A stretch of 13,907 nucleotides of DNA from Leptospira sp. (lineage in GTDB: Bacteria > Spirochaetota > Leptospiria > Leptospirales > Leptospiraceae): the NCBI GenBank assembly GCA_016742255.1, contig JACVCB010000049.1:1-13907 (forward strand), read 5' to 3'. Positions within the stretch are counted from its first letter, which is position 1; every line of letters begins with the position of its first letter. Under the pieces are notes generated by a model. It did no database searches. It was not told the DNA's origin and saw only the letters and a program-made list of their open reading frames with translations. Of the stretch, positions 1 to 7,525 are shown piece by piece. The position numbers and the translations under genes were made by a program.

Positions 1-180
1 ATGGGCGCTGTCCGATGTACACTGTTACTGTGCTGAGTTGGTGAGTGCGGGGGGGGCGACTAGCGAGATCTGATGGGTGTAGTTCGTCGGAAGCGTGCGG
101 TAATTTTGGGTCGCAGGTGTTAGGTTCTGGTGGGGAATTAGGGGATTTGTGCGGATTAGTATGGGGAGATTAGGGGGGAA
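1..180. other. G-skewed gene-free stretch
   Basis: No convincing reading frame was seen on either strand. By hand count it has about 78 G and 21 C in 180 bases (about 55% G+C, GC skew near 0.6), unlike the AT-rich genes around it. It includes a run of eight G (49-56) and several short runs of four to six G from 131 to 178. It may be a decayed or repetitive intergenic element, or lie beside a gene outside the window; the sequence alone does not decide. Confidence 0.5.
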
Positions 181-249
181 TCCCCGAATGATTTAATTCG
201 ATAGAAAATTTCATTTCTAATCAGAAACTATATTCGTATCATTCGGGGA
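181..249. repeat. Inverted repeat with nested hairpin
   Basis: The 12-bp arms at 181-192 (TCCCCGAATGAT) and 238-249 are perfect inverse complements. Between them a second imperfect hairpin can form: GATAGAAA at 200-207 pairs with 214-222, with one bulged A. The motif TCATTCGGGG of the right arm recurs directly at 256-265. The element lies 3' of the short-chain dehydrogenase gene on the minus strand. It could be a mobile-element end, a dispersed intergenic repeat, or an RNA structure in the 3' tail of that transcript. No target duplication or transposase gene is visible. Confidence 0.5.
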
Positions 250-281
250 CCGGGCTCATTCGGGGTGCGCGAATCGCTCCC

Positions 282-299
282 GTCTGACATTCGTCAGAC
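282..299. repeat. Short perfect hairpin
   Basis: GTCTGAC (282-288) and GTCAGAC (293-299) form a perfect 7-bp stem with a 4-base loop, about 30 bases past the stop of the minus-strand dehydrogenase gene. A T-run lies between that stop and the hairpin, not after it, so this is not a classical intrinsic terminator. It could still protect the 3' end of the message, or belong to the same repeat as 181-265. Confidence 0.4.
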
Positions 300-329
300 C
301 AAGCCCTACTGATCCCTTTCCCAAAAAAA

Positions 330-1082
330 TTAACTCCTTGTACCACCATCAATTTTATACACAGATCCTGTGATAAAACTGGATTCATCCGATGCTAAAA
401 AAACAATGAGATTTGCCACTTCACTCGGTTTGCCTAATCGTCCCATGGGAATGTTTTTTTCCATCGCCGATTTCCCCCGTTCGCCTGCGACATCAAGGAT
501 GGCAGTTTCTGTCCAACCAGGGCAAACTGCATTGATCCGAATTCCTGCCTTTGCTACTTCTAAAGCACCAGTTGTCGAAAGTTCAATCACACCTGCTTTT
601 GCGACACAATACGGCCCAAGGGAAGGTGAGGCTCCAAGTCCTGCAATGGATGCCACATTGATGATGGAACCACCTTTCTTATCAGCTAACATCAGTTTAG
701 TTGCATATTTTTGACACCAAAATACACTTGTTAGGTCAAGTAAAATCAATTGGTTCCAAACTTCCGTTGAAACTTTATGCATGAAGGTTGGTTTATTGGC
801 GATACCAGCATTATTTACCATGATATCAATCCGTTTGTTTTGGTTCGGTAAGTAATTGGTTAACTGGATGATGTCTTCTTCACGACTGACATCACAATAA
901 ACAAACGAAGCCGTCCCACCAAAGTTTTGGATTTCGTTTACTAGACGATTCCCTTCTTCTTCTTTGATGTCTGAGACAATCACATTGGCACCTTTTCTCG
1001 CAAGTAGGAGAGAGGTTTCTTTTCCAATTCCAAGGGCTGCGCCAGTTACAATTGCATTTTTTCCAATTAAACTTTTATCCAT
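330..1082 (-). CDS. SDR family oxidoreductase, probably NAD-dependent
   Basis: A 250-aa classical short-chain dehydrogenase/reductase, the usual length for the family. The Rossmann motif TGAALGIG is at residues 13-20. Asp38, after the second beta strand, suggests NAD(H) rather than NADP(H). NNAG is at 90-93, and the catalytic Ser145, Tyr158 and Lys162 (YCVAK) are present. The fourth residue of the classical catalytic tetrad, normally Asn in the helix before the active site, appears as Asp116 (context LLDLTSVF). The C-terminal SSFITGSVYKIDGG is typical of 3-oxoacyl-ACP-reductase-like and sugar-alcohol dehydrogenase-like members, but the substrate cannot be read from the sequence. The ATG at 1082 has no clear ribosome site. 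The gene stands alone on its strand, divergent from the sensor kinase gene. Confidence 0.9.
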   Translation of the reverse strand: MDKSLIGKNAIVTGAALGIGKETSLLLARKGANVIVSDIKEEEGNRLVNEIQNFGGTASFVYCDVSREEDIIQLTNYLPNQNKRIDIMVNNAGIANKPTFMHKVSTEVWNQLILLDLTSVFWCQKYATKLMLADKKGGSIINVASIAGLGASPSLGPYCVAKAGVIELSTTGALEVAKAGIRINAVCPGWTETAILDVAGERGKSAMEKNIPMGRLGKPSEVANLIVFLASDESSFITGSVYKIDGGTRS

Positions 1083-1514
1083 TTATATAAGTTGTGAAAG
1101 AATCAGGAGAATGGCAACCCATTTTATTTCTATGTTAGCTGAATTGTGAACCGATCGGTATATCTATTTAGAGATAATTGTGATATGTAATGAGGTTTTA
1201 CATTGGATGTGAGTTTTTGATTCAAGATGTCTTTATGCAGATAAGTACATTGGGAGGATTTGCAGTTGGAAAAATTTGATTTCTCCAGAATATTCGAAAG
1301 GCAATGGGTTTTCCTTTATTCGTTTATTGGTAAAGGTTTGGTCTTTATAGTGAATCTCATTACTTTTGATCCGTTTCCAATCAAATTTTTAGGAATAGTA
1401 CGGATCGAAGCAAACTGAAATCTGATGATTCTAAATACTTCCTTTCCCTCTCCACCGAGAGTCAAAGAATGGGGAAGGAACATTCGTTTTTTCTAAAGCA
1501 CTATTATTTTAGCT
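1083..1514. other. Divergent intergenic region upstream of SDR and sensor kinase
   Basis: 432 bases with no credible gene between two divergent genes, so it should hold both promoters. A good -10-like TATAGT lies at 1346-1351 on the plus strand but its -35 is poor, so I do not call it a promoter. A small hairpin, CTCTC (1448-1452) with GAGAG (1457-1461), sits inside a longer imperfect pairing of 1439-1448 with 1472-1480, 35-75 bases before the kinase start. This could be a folded leader. No recognisable riboswitch was seen. Confidence 0.45.
1150..1159. promoter_or_regulatory. Perfect 10-bp palindrome, possible operator for the SDR gene
   Basis: ACCGATCGGT is self-complementary and lies 68 bases upstream of the dehydrogenase start. 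Palindromes of this shape are common as TetR-type repressor sites, but no regulator gene is adjacent, and a single 10-bp palindrome can occur by chance. On the minus strand, weak -10-like sequences (TAGATA/GATATA) lie just before it. Confidence 0.25.
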
Positions 1515-4500
1515 ATGGATTTGTTGCAGGAATTTTTCATCATCTCACCAACCAATGTCTACTTTGTAGAAGGAACTTATAATCCTTGGTTTGTAATACT
1601 ATCCATATTCATTTCCATTCTTGCTTCTTGGATTTCTTTATACTTATTACATCGATTCTCTGAAGTAAGGAATCAACTCTCTCGATTTGCGATTTTGTTT
1701 ACCGCAAGTTTATCTCTTGGTGGTGCTGTTTGGTCCATGCATTTCATCGGAATGATCTCCTTTGAGTTATGCACTACAGTTACATACAATAAGTTGATCA
1801 CAACATTGTCCATCCTTCCTAGTTTTATTGCTTCTTTTTTTGCTCTGCAAACCCTCAGTAAAAAACAAATTACGAAATTTGAATTGGTTTCCATTGGAAT
1901 TCTCGTTGGAGTTGGCATTGGATTTATGCATTATATGGGAATGTCTGCAATGCAGATGAAACCAAAATTGATGTACGATCCGATTCTTTTTTTGATTTCA
2001 CTTGTTGTAGCCATTGCCCTTTCGATTTTATCCATTTTCATCCAATTCCGATTAAAAAACTCAAACCTAAAGATTAGGAGTTTTTATTTAACGTTAGTTA
2101 GTGGAATAGTGATGGGTTCTGCGATATCGGGCATGCATTATACTGGAATGGCAGCAGCTCGATTTGTTGTGCCCATCGGAACCAGTGTAGACAATTCCAC
2201 GAATGACCAAGTATTTTTAGCCTTTTTAGTAGGTTTTGGAAGTTTATTTGTGATTGGATCTGCCGTTGTAACAATTGCATTTATCAGTTATAAGGATTTA
2301 TTCCAAAACTTAGTCAAAAGTGAATCTCGGCTTAGAGCAATCATTGAAACGGCAGCCGATGCAATCGTTATGATTGATACACGTGGTATTGTTCAGGAAT
2401 TTAATGTAACAGCGGAACGAATGTTTGGTTGGTCTTCGAAAGAGATCATCGGTAAAAATGTAAAAATTTTGATGCCAAGTCCCTTTCGCGAGGAACATGA
2501 TGGATACTTATCCAATTATCTGAACACAGGAGAAGCGAAGATCATTGGTATCGGTAGGGAAACCATTGCAGTTCGTAAAGATGGAACTACATTTCCAATC
2601 CGTCTTGCCATCGGTCACACCAAGCTTCCACAAGACGATATTTTTGTTGGGCTTATTAGTGATATCTCAGAGAGAATCATGATTGAAAATGCATTAAAGG
2701 AAAATGAAGAACAATTAAAATCATTCATACAAAACATCCCTGGTGTAGTTTACCGTTGTTTGGTTGATGAATATTGGTCTTCTGTTTTTCTAAGTGATGC
2801 AATTTTTACTTTATCAGGTTATCCTGCGAGTGATTTTTTAGAACCAAATCGTATTCGTAATTTTTCAGACATCATCCATCCTGATGATAGAGAACATGTT
2901 TCTAACACGATACAAAATGCGATATCTACCTCGGATACATTTGTATTAAATTATCGAATTTTGCACAAGGATGGAGACATTCGTTGGGTTTTGGAATATG
3001 GTGGTCTTGTTTATGATGAAAACAATGAAGTGAAGTTTTTGGATGGAGTGATACTCGATAACACAGACAGGCGAATGATTGAAGAGGCTCTTATTGAATC
3101 AAAAGAAAAGGCAGAGATGGCTTCTATCACAAAAACAACCTTCTTAGCAAATATGAGTCATGAAATTCGTACTCCTATGAATGCTATCATAGGTTTTACC
3201 GAAGTTTTGCTTGCAGACCCTCTACCCAATCCACAAAAAAAACATCTTGAAACCATACGAAATTCTGCAAAGTCATTATTACGATTGTTAAACGATATCT
3301 TGAACTCTGCGAAACTGGACCGAGGCTCAGTAGAGTTAGAAGTATTTGATTTCTCTTTACTCTCTCTCATAGACCAAGTATCCTCGACGTTTGCGATCGA
3401 AGCAAAGAAAAAGGGATTAACATTTACTACCTTTTATTCGGATTTATTGGAAGATTATTACAAAGGGGATAACCTTCGCATTCGGCAAATTTTAACGAAT
3501 TTAATAGGCAATGCGATTAAATTTACAAAAGAAGGAAAAATTCACCTTTCTGTTACACCAAAGGAGAACCAGGTGATGTTTCATATCCATGATACAGGGA
3601 TTGGCATTGCAGAAGACAGACTTGAAAAAATTTTTGAACCATTTACACAAGCAGATGTATCTATGAGTCGTCGATTTGGAGGAACAGGCCTTGGTACGAC
3701 CATTTCCAAACAATTGGTGGAACTGATGGGTGGGAAAATTTGGGTAGAAAGTAAAATGGGAGAGGGGAGTGATTTTTATTTTTGTTTACCATTACAAAAA
3801 GGGAATTTAGAAACACTCATCCAAAACAAAGAACTTCATTCCCTTCCTAGTTTAAATGTCCTCATTGCCGATGACGTCAAACAGAATGTGGAACTCATTC
3901 AAATCTTAATGGAAACAAACGGACATAAGGTGCAAGTAACTCACAACGGATTGGAAGCATTAAAGGCATTTCAAACAAATAGTTTTGATTTGGTTCTTAT
4001 GGACATCCAAATGCCTGAGATGGATGGATTAGAAGCTACAAAACAAATGCGTACTTTTGAATCTGCCAATTTGCGGAATCGAACTCCTATCATTGCCCTC
4101 TCTGCAAGTGTATTTGAAGAGGACAAGGAACAAGCAAGAATGGCAGGAATGGATGGATTTGTGTCCAAACCCATTGATGTAGAGGAACTTTACGAAGAAA
4201 TTGCGAAATGGGTTTTGAAACGACCTAGTCAAAAGACAGAACAAATGACGGATGAATCCATTGAGAAACAGAATCGTTTGTTAAACCAAAGTACATTGGA
4301 CCATTCATTCGATACTCCAATTGATTGGGATCGAGGGATTAAAATTTATGGTTCCGAACCAAAATACATTCGTGTGTTACAGGATTACTTACGTGACCAA
4401 GTGAATACCATTCCAAACTTCAAAAATCAAATGTTAACACAGAGCCAAATGACTGAAGTGATCCATAAATGGAAAGGGGTCACTTCGAATTTGGGTTTAA

Positions 4501-4895
4501 AATCAGTATTACAAATTCTAAAAGGATGGGAAAAAGAATCTCATAACGAATCAGACTTCCACTCTTTATGGAATTTGGTCCAGACGGAATTCCAAAAACT
4601 TCTTGGAATTTTATCCCAAGGCAATAGAGAAACAGTGCCAGTATCTGATGATAATGAGAACAAAACTTTGGATCCATTGGATGCCAAAAAAGCAATTCAA
4701 TTGATTCAGAACCTTATCCTCTCGTATGAAAAAGGTAACCTCAATCCTACTGATTGGCAGGAACTTGAGAAAATACTATCATTACCTTCTTTTCTTGCAG
4801 AGATTCACACGATCACAAAATCCATTGAACAATTTGATTTTGAAACATCCATTCAAAGTTTGAAAAAACTGGAGAAACAATTAGGAGATATTTAG
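1515..4895 (+). CDS. MHYT-PAS-PAS hybrid histidine kinase with receiver and Hpt domains
   Basis: An 1126-aa inner-membrane sensor kinase. Residues 25-257 form a seven-helix MHYT domain with all three signature motifs: MHFIGM 75-80, MHYMGM 138-143 and MHYTGM 207-212. MHYT domains are proposed to bind a metal and sense O2, CO or NO. A FixL-like PAS spans about 270-390 and a PAS_3-type domain about 400-520. The kinase core has H549 (NMSHEIRTP), the N box with N666, G1 DTGIGI 693-698 and G2 GGTGLG 722-727. The receiver has D786/D787, phosphoacceptor D830, S863 and K885. Residues 935-1030 resemble an Hpt domain with H984 in HKWKG. A helical tail (1050-1126) follows. An in-frame stop at 1494-1496 rules out a longer start. 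The ATG has no clear ribosome site, so translation may be weak. The gene abuts an HD-GYP regulator, its likely partner. Confidence 0.92.
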   Translation: MDLLQEFFIISPTNVYFVEGTYNPWFVILSIFISILASWISLYLLHRFSEVRNQLSRFAILFTASLSLGGAVWSMHFIGMISFELCTTVTYNKLITTLSILPSFIASFFALQTLSKKQITKFELVSIGILVGVGIGFMHYMGMSAMQMKPKLMYDPILFLISLVVAIALSILSIFIQFRLKNSNLKIRSFYLTLVSGIVMGSAISGMHYTGMAAARFVVPIGTSVDNSTNDQVFLAFLVGFGSLFVIGSAVVTIAFISYKDLFQNLVKSESRLRAIIETAADAIVMIDTRGIVQEFNVTAERMFGWSSKEIIGKNVKILMPSPFREEHDGYLSNYLNTGEAKIIGIGRETIAVRKDGTTFPIRLAIGHTKLPQDDIFVGLISDISERIMIENALKENEEQLKSFIQNIPGVVYRCLVDEYWSSVFLSDAIFTLSGYPASDFLEPNRIRNFSDIIHPDDREHVSNTIQNAISTSDTFVLNYRILHKDGDIRWVLEYGGLVYDENNEVKFLDGVILDNTDRRMIEEALIESKEKAEMASITKTTFLANMSHEIRTPMNAIIGFTEVLLADPLPNPQKKHLETIRNSAKSLLRLLNDILNSAKLDRGSVELEVFDFSLLSLIDQVSSTFAIEAKKKGLTFTTFYSDLLEDYYKGDNLRIRQILTNLIGNAIKFTKEGKIHLSVTPKENQVMFHIHDTGIGIAEDRLEKIFEPFTQADVSMSRRFGGTGLGTTISKQLVELMGGKIWVESKMGEGSDFYFCLPLQKGNLETLIQNKELHSLPSLNVLIADDVKQNVELIQILMETNGHKVQVTHNGLEALKAFQTNSFDLVLMDIQMPEMDGLEATKQMRTFESANLRNRTPIIALSASVFEEDKEQARMAGMDGFVSKPIDVEELYEEIAKWVLKRPSQKTEQMTDESIEKQNRLLNQSTLDHSFDTPIDWDRGIKIYGSEPKYIRVLQDYLRDQVNTIPNFKNQMLTQSQMTEVIHKWKGVTSNLGLKSVLQILKGWEKESHNESDFHSLWNLVQTEFQKLLGILSQGNRETVPVSDDNENKTLDPLDAKKAIQLIQNLILSYEKGNLNPTDWQELEKILSLPSFLAEIHTITKSIEQFDFETSIQSLKKLEKQLGDI
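4883..4887 (+). promoter_or_regulatory. Ribosome binding site of the HD-GYP gene inside the kinase 3' end
   Basis: AGGAG ends 8 bases before the ATG at 4896 and lies within the last codons of the kinase gene. The kinase stop TAG (4893-4895) directly touches that ATG. This supports the chosen start and predicts translational coupling. The kinase itself lacks such a site. Confidence 0.7.
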
Positions 4896-5906
4896 ATGAA
4901 AGACAATCTAAAAGCAAAGGTCCTTATCATCGATGATGAACCTACAAATTTACAAATTTTAAACGAAATTCTTAAAAATGATTATATCCTTTTTTTTGCC
5001 AAAGATGCGGAAAAAGGTTGGGAACTTGCAAATCGAGAAACTCCCGATTTAATTCTTTTGGATGTGATGATGCCAGAAGTCACAGGTTATGAGCTCATCC
5101 AGAGATTCAAAGAAAACCAAAGTACCAAATACATTCCTGTGATTTTTGTTACGGCTCTCACTGATGTGGGAGATGAAGAAAAAGGATTTAAATTAGGTGC
5201 TGTTGATTATATTACAAAACCAGTAAGTCCCTCCATTGTCAAAGCACGAGTCAAAACTCATTTGTCTCTTGTGGATAGTGAAGAAGTGAAAATTACAAGA
5301 TTACAAATCATCCAAAGATTGGGTATGGCTTCTGAATATAAAGACAATGAAACGGGGATGCACGTTATTCGTATGAGCCATTATTCAAAAACACTGGCTC
5401 TTGCCATTGGATACAGCGAAGAAGGTGCAGATGAAATTCTGAATGCAGCCCCTATGCATGATGTTGGAAAAATTGGGATCCCAGATTCCATCATCCAAAA
5501 ACCAGGAAAACTTACGGAAGAAGAATGGCAGATCATGAAACGCCATCCACAAATTGGAGCAGAGATCATAGGAGACCACCATTCTAGTCTGTTAAAATTA
5601 GCAAAATCCATAGCACTCACTCATCATGAAAAATTTGATGGTACTGGATACCCTTACCAATTAAAAGGGGAAAATATTCCACTAGAAGGAAGGATCATTG
5701 CAATTGCAGATGTATTTGATGCTTTAACAACCGTAAGACCATACAAAAAAGCATGGGAAGTAGAGGATGCTTTATCGTTTTTACAAAAAGAATCGGGAAC
5801 CCATTTTGATCCTCAATTGGTAAAAGAGTTTATGAAAGTATTACCAAAAGTGTTAGAAATCAAAGCAGAATGGCCTGAAGAAATGGAAAAAAAGAACCAG
5901 TCTTAA
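4896..5906 (+). CDS. Response regulator with HD-GYP c-di-GMP phosphodiesterase domain
   Basis: 336 aa, cytoplasmic, of RpfG type. The N-terminal receiver (about 8-122) has the acidic pair D13/D14, phosphoacceptor D56 (LLDVMMP), T86 and K108, all intact. The HD-GYP domain (about 135-325) has E147, H156, the HD pair H188/D189 in HDVGKIGIPD, H217, H243/H244 and HHEKFDGTGYP at 243-253. The metal and GYP residues are complete, so an active hydrolase of cyclic di-GMP to pGpG or GMP is expected. It follows the sensor kinase without a gap. I infer that phosphate passes from the kinase Hpt (H984) to D56 and changes hydrolase activity, lowering c-di-GMP on a signal seen by the MHYT or PAS domains. The gene ends 42 bases before the convergent aldolase-like gene. 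Confidence 0.93.
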   Translation: MKDNLKAKVLIIDDEPTNLQILNEILKNDYILFFAKDAEKGWELANRETPDLILLDVMMPEVTGYELIQRFKENQSTKYIPVIFVTALTDVGDEEKGFKLGAVDYITKPVSPSIVKARVKTHLSLVDSEEVKITRLQIIQRLGMASEYKDNETGMHVIRMSHYSKTLALAIGYSEEGADEILNAAPMHDVGKIGIPDSIIQKPGKLTEEEWQIMKRHPQIGAEIIGDHHSSLLKLAKSIALTHHEKFDGTGYPYQLKGENIPLEGRIIAIADVFDALTTVRPYKKAWEVEDALSFLQKESGTHFDPQLVKEFMKVLPKVLEIKAEWPEEMEKKNQS

Positions 5907-5948
5907 ATCGACAAAACCGAATTCATTTCCAATCGAATGTTTCTGTTA

Positions 5949-6680
5949 TTAGTAGGCCTTGAATCCCGTTGGCCTTTCTCCACGTTTGTAAAATTCCATC
6001 GCTTTTTTTTCGTCTTTTAATAACCGGCTTTTTGCAATGAAACGAACAAACCATGGAATTTGTTTTACCTTTCCCCCAGTGGCAATCGCTAACAAGTATG
6101 CTTTGGCACATTTTTCGATTAATTCACAATTATAAATTGCCTTCTCACGAGTCACACTTGTGATGATGACCTCTTCACCTAACAAAAATCCATTTGCACC
6201 AGAAGTAAGTGTTGGACTCGTAAGTAAATTCCCATTCAGATCAATTGGTAATTGGTAAACTGGTGCCCCTAATTGCCGGCATTGTTCGTCAAAAACTAAA
6301 GGAAGAGGGTGGTCAATCGAATGTAGATGAGAACTCCAAGGGGGGATGAATCTTACAATCGCACCAACATCAGGGCGAATTTTATAAAGGTCAACATGGA
6401 AACGGATTAAGGAAGGGAGAGTGGGTAACGAATCATCTCCACTTAACATCGTATTTGGATTCTCTAGATGATAAATTCCGACGTGAGGTTGTTTCTTTTT
6501 TCCATCTCCCTTCACCATAAGGATCATTTTCCCTTCACCAGGTACTAAAAAAGACAAACTTGCCGTTAGATTTTGGAAAAGTCCCTTGGATTCCAATCGG
6601 GTCCAGAGGTCTTGTAACTCCAATTCGTCGGGAGATAGTTTTTTTTTCACTCTATTTGTTTTTTTAGCTAATTGGATCAT
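5949..6680 (-). CDS. Class II aldolase/adducin-fold protein lacking the active site
   Basis: 243 aa. The fold is recognised from FHVDLYKIRPDVGAIV (94-109) and the following block, which line up with class II aldolases such as FucA and with the upstream neighbour. The metal-binding HxH is replaced by R110-F111-I112, the catalytic Glu position by Leu91, and the third metal His of the usual NHG motif is absent (GANGFLLG, 161-168). It is therefore unlikely to be a zinc aldolase or dehydratase; an adducin-like structural, regulatory or partner role is more probable. It has a basic N-terminus and about 45 extra C-terminal residues (199-243) beyond the domain. The ATG is preceded by AAAGGAA 6 bases upstream. 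It is the second gene of an operon, 18 bases after the canonical homologue. The frame is long and intact, so I do not call it a pseudogene. Confidence 0.75.
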   Translation of the reverse strand: MIQLAKKTNRVKKKLSPDELELQDLWTRLESKGLFQNLTASLSFLVPGEGKMILMVKGDGKKKQPHVGIYHLENPNTMLSGDDSLPTLPSLIRFHVDLYKIRPDVGAIVRFIPPWSSHLHSIDHPLPLVFDEQCRQLGAPVYQLPIDLNGNLLTSPTLTSGANGFLLGEEVIITSVTREKAIYNCELIEKCAKAYLLAIATGGKVKQIPWFVRFIAKSRLLKDEKKAMEFYKRGERPTGFKAY

Positions 6681-6698
6681 GATGATTCCTTTTGTAAC

Positions 6699-7367
6699 TT
6701 AAGTATGCCTTGCACTTAAAAAGATCGTATTGATTTGTTTGAGTAGTCCTGAAGAAAGTCGGTTTGGATTTGGATGATTTTGAATGGATTGGCGTAAAAA
6801 TTCAGATGCTTCTTTTTCGATCAAAGAAACAGAACGGATTGCAGATTTTAGATCCTTTGCTCCACAGACAATTCCATGGTTTTTGAGTAAGTATCCATTT
6901 GTATTGTCTGAAATTTTTGACTGAAAGGCACGTACTAAAAATGAAGTTCCGGAAGGAGCATAGGAAACCATTACCAATCGATCCCCTAATCGTTCCTTTG
7001 TTTCTTTCTCTGTTAAGACTAAATCCTTTCCTAGTAATGTGATGGCACTTGCTAAGGGTTGGTGCGTGTGTAAACTGACATTGATGTCAGGTCGTTTTAT
7101 AAAAAAACTAGCATGGATTCCACTTTCCGTTGTGGGTTGTTTGGTACCTTCCACCATCTCTAGGGAATCAATTCGTAAGACACAAAGGTCTTCTGGTTTC
7201 ATTGTATAATAATCACTTGCAGAAGGTGTGACCACCATATAAGTTTCATCCACACGTACAGCTAGATTACCACCGATCCCTGCTAAAAAACCAAGATCAG
7301 CTAACTGAATACAGGCGGTTATCATCTCTTTTTGGATGGATTTGGTTTTTTTTGTGTCGAGGGTCAT
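6699..7367 (-). CDS. Class II aldolase/adducin family protein, catalytic residues intact
   Basis: 222 aa from the ATG at 7367; a GTG one codon upstream (7370) is an alternative. SD-like GGAAGG lies 5 bases from the GTG and 8 from the ATG. Numbered from the GTG, the protein has GGNLAVRV (33-40), catalytic-type Glu82 (PTTESGIH), the metal ligands H101 and H103 (HTHQPLAS) and H165 (KNHGIVCG). This is the complete zinc/metal site of the FucA, AraD and MtnB superfamily. Members cleave sugar phosphates, epimerise ribulose 5-phosphate or dehydrate methylthioribulose phosphate. I cannot pick between these, and no sugar or methionine-salvage genes lie nearby. It heads an operon with a site-less homologue and is divergent from the PP2C gene, with a palindromic operator over its likely promoter. 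Confidence 0.85.
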   Translation of the reverse strand: MTLDTKKTKSIQKEMITACIQLADLGFLAGIGGNLAVRVDETYMVVTPSASDYYTMKPEDLCVLRIDSLEMVEGTKQPTTESGIHASFFIKRPDINVSLHTHQPLASAITLLGKDLVLTEKETKERLGDRLVMVSYAPSGTSFLVRAFQSKISDNTNGYLLKNHGIVCGAKDLKSAIRSVSLIEKEASEFLRQSIQNHPNPNRLSSGLLKQINTIFLSARHT

Positions 7368-7394
7368 CACAATTTCCTTCCTTTCCTAGGATGA

Positions 7395-7418
7395 ATAATA
7401 GTCGACAATTGTCGACTA
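7395..7418 (-). promoter_or_regulatory. Aldolase operon promoter with 20-bp palindromic operator
   Basis: Positions 7399-7418 are a perfect 20-bp palindrome centred on GTCGACAATTGTCGAC (7401-7416). On the minus strand the core CGACAATTGTCG (7403-7414) is followed after 2 bases by a -10-like TATTAT (7400-7395), about 28 bases before the start codon. The -35 is poor (T-run at 7418-7423). The palindrome fills the spacer and would block RNA polymerase if bound. The binding protein is unknown. A related copy lies at 7481-7492. Confidence 0.55.
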
Positions 7419-7480
7419 AAAAATATTCCCTTTTGTCGATTCGTTCTATTTCCAGAGTTCCTTCTAGTCATTTAATTTCT

Positions 7481-7499
7481 CGACAAATGTCGGTAAAAT
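7481..7499 (+). promoter_or_regulatory. PP2C promoter with second CGACAAWTGTCG operator
   Basis: CGACAAATGTCG (7481-7492) differs by one base from the core of the palindrome at 7403-7414; the centres are 78 bp apart. It is followed after 1 base by a -10-like TAAAAT (7494-7499), with a weak -35 TTTAAT at 7471-7476 (17-bp spacer). Transcription would begin near 7506, about 20 bases before the ATG at 7526. A further half site TGTCG is at 7434-7438. Confidence 0.5.
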
Positions 7500-7525
7500 T
7501 ACAAACTACACCAGGTTTTGAAGTG

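Noticed and set aside
49..56. Run of eight G as a phase-variation tract
   Set aside because: No reading frame or promoter crosses it in this window; a sequencing or assembly length error is equally possible.
117..123. GTTAGGT, matching the integron recombination core GTTRRRY
   Set aside because: The core is degenerate (about one match per kilobase by chance), and no partner RYYYAAC box lies in the 110 bases upstream. No integrase or cassette structure is visible.
964..1149. Plus-strand frame over the start of the SDR gene
   Set aside because: It lies antisense to a clear SDR gene, has no family features and no ribosome site.
5949..6680. Calling the site-less aldolase homologue a pseudogene
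   Set aside because: The frame is full length, has a good ribosome site, and the substitutions are clean rather than frameshifts or stops.
7403..7492. CGACAAWTGTCG sites as LexA boxes
   Set aside because: They do not fit the TTTG-N5-CAAA form I recall for leptospiral LexA, and the flanking genes are not DNA-repair genes.
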